A DNA stretch of 5,788 bases from a candidate division FCPU426 bacterium (GTDB taxonomy: Bacteria > Oederibacteriota > PGYV01 > Palsa-1178): assembly GCA_003167475.1 (NCBI GenBank), contig PMTB01000261.1:1-5788 (forward strand). The letters are read 5' to 3'. Position 1 is the first letter of the stretch; each line of letters begins with the position of its first letter. Under the pieces are notes generated by a model. The model searched no databases, was not told the origin of the DNA, and saw only the letters and a program-made list of their open reading frames with translations. This document shows, piece by piece, positions 4,603-5,788 of the stretch. A program made the translations under genes and the position numbers.

Positions 4603-5709
4603 ATGAAAAATAAAAGCGTCATCATATTATTGACCATCCTGGCAGTGCTTGCCGGCGGAATATTCCTGTCCTGCTCCAAGAAATCTGCTGAAAAAGAGCT
4701 CTGGACCTGTCCGATGCATCCTTATTATATAACCGACAAACCGGGGGACTGCCCGATATGCGGCATGAGGCTTGTCAAGCTGGAGAAGTCGGAAACCCCG
4801 CAGCCCAATGCAGACGCGTTGGGAAATACAACCATGCCGGCCAATATGCCCGGGATGGATATGTCAAAACCCGAGGCGCTCTCTGACCGTGTCGTGGTCA
4901 AAATAGACCCTGAAAAACAGCAGCTTATCAATGTTAAAATCGACACCGTACAGCAACGCAGCCTTGGAAATTCAATACTGGCTGCCGCGGTGGTGGCGTA
5001 TGATCCGGAGCTTTTTTACACCCAGCAATCCTATATATCGGCCCTGCTGAGCCTGCGGAAATCACTCTCTGAAGGGGATGAAAGCGGAGCAAAGTCCGCG
5101 AAAGACGATTTAAGCTCGGCCGAGACAAGGCTCAAAGTTATGGGACTTTCCGACCAGCAGATAAGCGACCTTAAGACAAAAGCAGAGCCTGACAAGTCTT
5201 TGCTCATTTCCGGGACCGGGGATTCTGCCTGGGTATATGCCCAGGTTTATCAGGACGACCTCAAATACGTAAAACGCGGGGCTCTCTCTGACATAACTTT
5301 GTCATCAGATCCCGGGACTGTTTACGAAGGAAAAGTGGTGGCCATAGATCCGGCGCTGAATCCCGAAACCAGGAGCGTCAGGGTAAGGATACTTGTGAAA
5401 GGCACGGCCGGCGTTTTCAAGCCGGAGATGTACGTGAATGTGACAATAAGGTCCGCGTCTGAAAAATTCCTTTCGGTACCTGAAGAAGCCGTGATGGACA
5501 CAGGGGCAAGGCAGATAGCTTTTGTGAGCAAAGGCGACGGATATTTTGAACCAAGGTATGTGGTGCTCGGCGCCAAAATAGGCGGATACTATGTGGTGGA
5601 GATGGGTCTGACGGAAGGCGAGAAGGTTGTGACGAACGCGAACTTCCTTATAGATTCGGAGAGCCAGCTGAAGGCCGCGATAGGGCAGATGAGCGGGCAT
5701 AAACACTGA
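4603..5709 (+). CDS. cusB: CusB-like RND efflux periplasmic adaptor with N-terminal heavy-metal-binding domain
   Basis: 368 residues. The N-terminus has a hydrophobic leader ending FLSC, with C24 a probable lipidated Cys (the F at -3 is not ideal for a lipobox). A heavy-metal-binding domain follows at about 34-59: CPMHP (36-40), CPICGM (50-55). A Met-rich stretch has Met at 78, 82, 85 and 87. The adaptor body then shows 'VVAYDPEL' leading into a helical hairpin (about 137-193), and a beta-barrel domain from 'SAWVYAQVYQDDLKYVKRG' through 'IDPALNPETRSVRVRI' to KPEMYVNVTI (about 207-283). A membrane-proximal domain with 'LSVPEEAVMDTG' and 'GLTEGEKVVT' closes it, ending in GHKH. Such adaptors join a CusA-type RND pump to the outer-membrane channel and pass Cu(I)/Ag(I) to the pump. 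The lipoyl (barrel-sandwich) segments normally flanking the hairpin seem missing. AAAAGGAG (4587-4594) lies 8 nt before the ATG. Family is sure; substrate is inferred. Confidence 0.92.
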   Translation: MKNKSVIILLTILAVLAGGIFLSCSKKSAEKELWTCPMHPYYITDKPGDCPICGMRLVKLEKSETPQPNADALGNTTMPANMPGMDMSKPEALSDRVVVKIDPEKQQLINVKIDTVQQRSLGNSILAAAVVAYDPELFYTQQSYISALLSLRKSLSEGDESGAKSAKDDLSSAETRLKVMGLSDQQISDLKTKAEPDKSLLISGTGDSAWVYAQVYQDDLKYVKRGALSDITLSSDPGTVYEGKVVAIDPALNPETRSVRVRILVKGTAGVFKPEMYVNVTIRSASEKFLSVPEEAVMDTGARQIAFVSKGDGYFEPRYVVLGAKIGGYYVVEMGLTEGEKVVTNANFLIDSESQLKAAIGQMSGHKH

Positions 5710-5712
5710 GGG

Positions 5713-5788
5713 CAATTAAAAATTAAGAATTCAAAATTAAAAATTACGGTCTATTGCTGCGGGCCGATGGCCCTTGCAATATTATAAT
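5713..5788. repeat. Left half of a second AT-rich inverted-repeat element, cut by the window end
   Basis: GGCAATTAAAAATT at 5711-5724 is identical to bases 410-423 at the start of the first AT-rich element. The order is also the same: an AT-rich arm of about 33 nt, a GC hairpin, then ATTATAAT (5781-5788, as at 465-472). The hairpin here is different: ATTGC (5753-5757) with GCAAT (5776-5780) around GGGCC-GAT-GGCCC (5761-5773). The matching right arm would lie just past the window. The hairpin starts about 40 nt after the adaptor stop codon and could weaken readthrough, but no clear U-tract follows. Confidence 0.65.

Noticed and set aside
5305..5715. 136-codon open frame on the minus strand opposite the adaptor gene
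   Set aside because: It lies opposite the conserved barrel and membrane-proximal domains of the adaptor, is rich in His/Tyr/Arg as expected for an antisense shadow, and matches no family.

Overview
The window looks like a piece of a Gram-negative, double-membraned bacterial chromosome. It encodes an outer-membrane efflux channel, a periplasmic adaptor and two probable lipoproteins. Base composition is moderate, ATA (Ile) and AGG (Arg) codons are used freely, and nearly every sizeable gap holds a dispersed inverted repeat. That mix reminds me of uncultured lineages such as Elusimicrobiota, Omnitrophota or Goldbacteria, but this is an impression from memory; the window holds no decisive taxonomic marker.

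Layout, all genes on the + strand. At 2-418 is the C-terminal end of a secreted-type protein with a CIA30/CBM11-like jelly-roll fold, cut by the window edge. An AT-rich inverted-repeat element (412-536) follows. Next is a two-gene unit: a YbjQ/UPF0145 protein (598-924) and a short SUI1/YciH (eIF1-like) protein (926-1159). A second inverted repeat, built of GTTCTGT-like units (1168-1259), separates this unit from the metal-related block.

The metal-related block runs from 1282 to at least 5709. It contains an ECF sigma factor with a TTG start (1282-1854), then a 244-base gap with a degenerate repeat and a possible extended -10 promoter. After the gap comes a zinc-finger anti-sigma factor with a Cys/His-rich C-terminal tail (2099-2629), a small DUF4190-like membrane protein (2619-2885), a TolC/CusC-family outer-membrane channel (2887-4134), and a small lipoprotein carrying a heavy-metal-binding domain (4157-4375). 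A third kind of inverted repeat (4403-4550) is followed by a CusB-like adaptor (4603-5709) with an N-terminal copy of the same metal-binding domain and a Met-rich stretch. The window ends inside what looks like a second copy of the first AT-rich repeat. The inner-membrane RND pump (CusA-type) expected to complete the efflux complex is not in the window and may lie just downstream.

Working model (inference): the anti-sigma factor holds the ECF sigma factor at the membrane, its Cys/His-rich tail binds metal, and release of the sigma factor turns on the efflux genes. The metallo-lipoprotein and the adaptor's metal-binding domain would pass metal to the pump. The most notable point is that the putative sensor is part of the anti-sigma factor itself.
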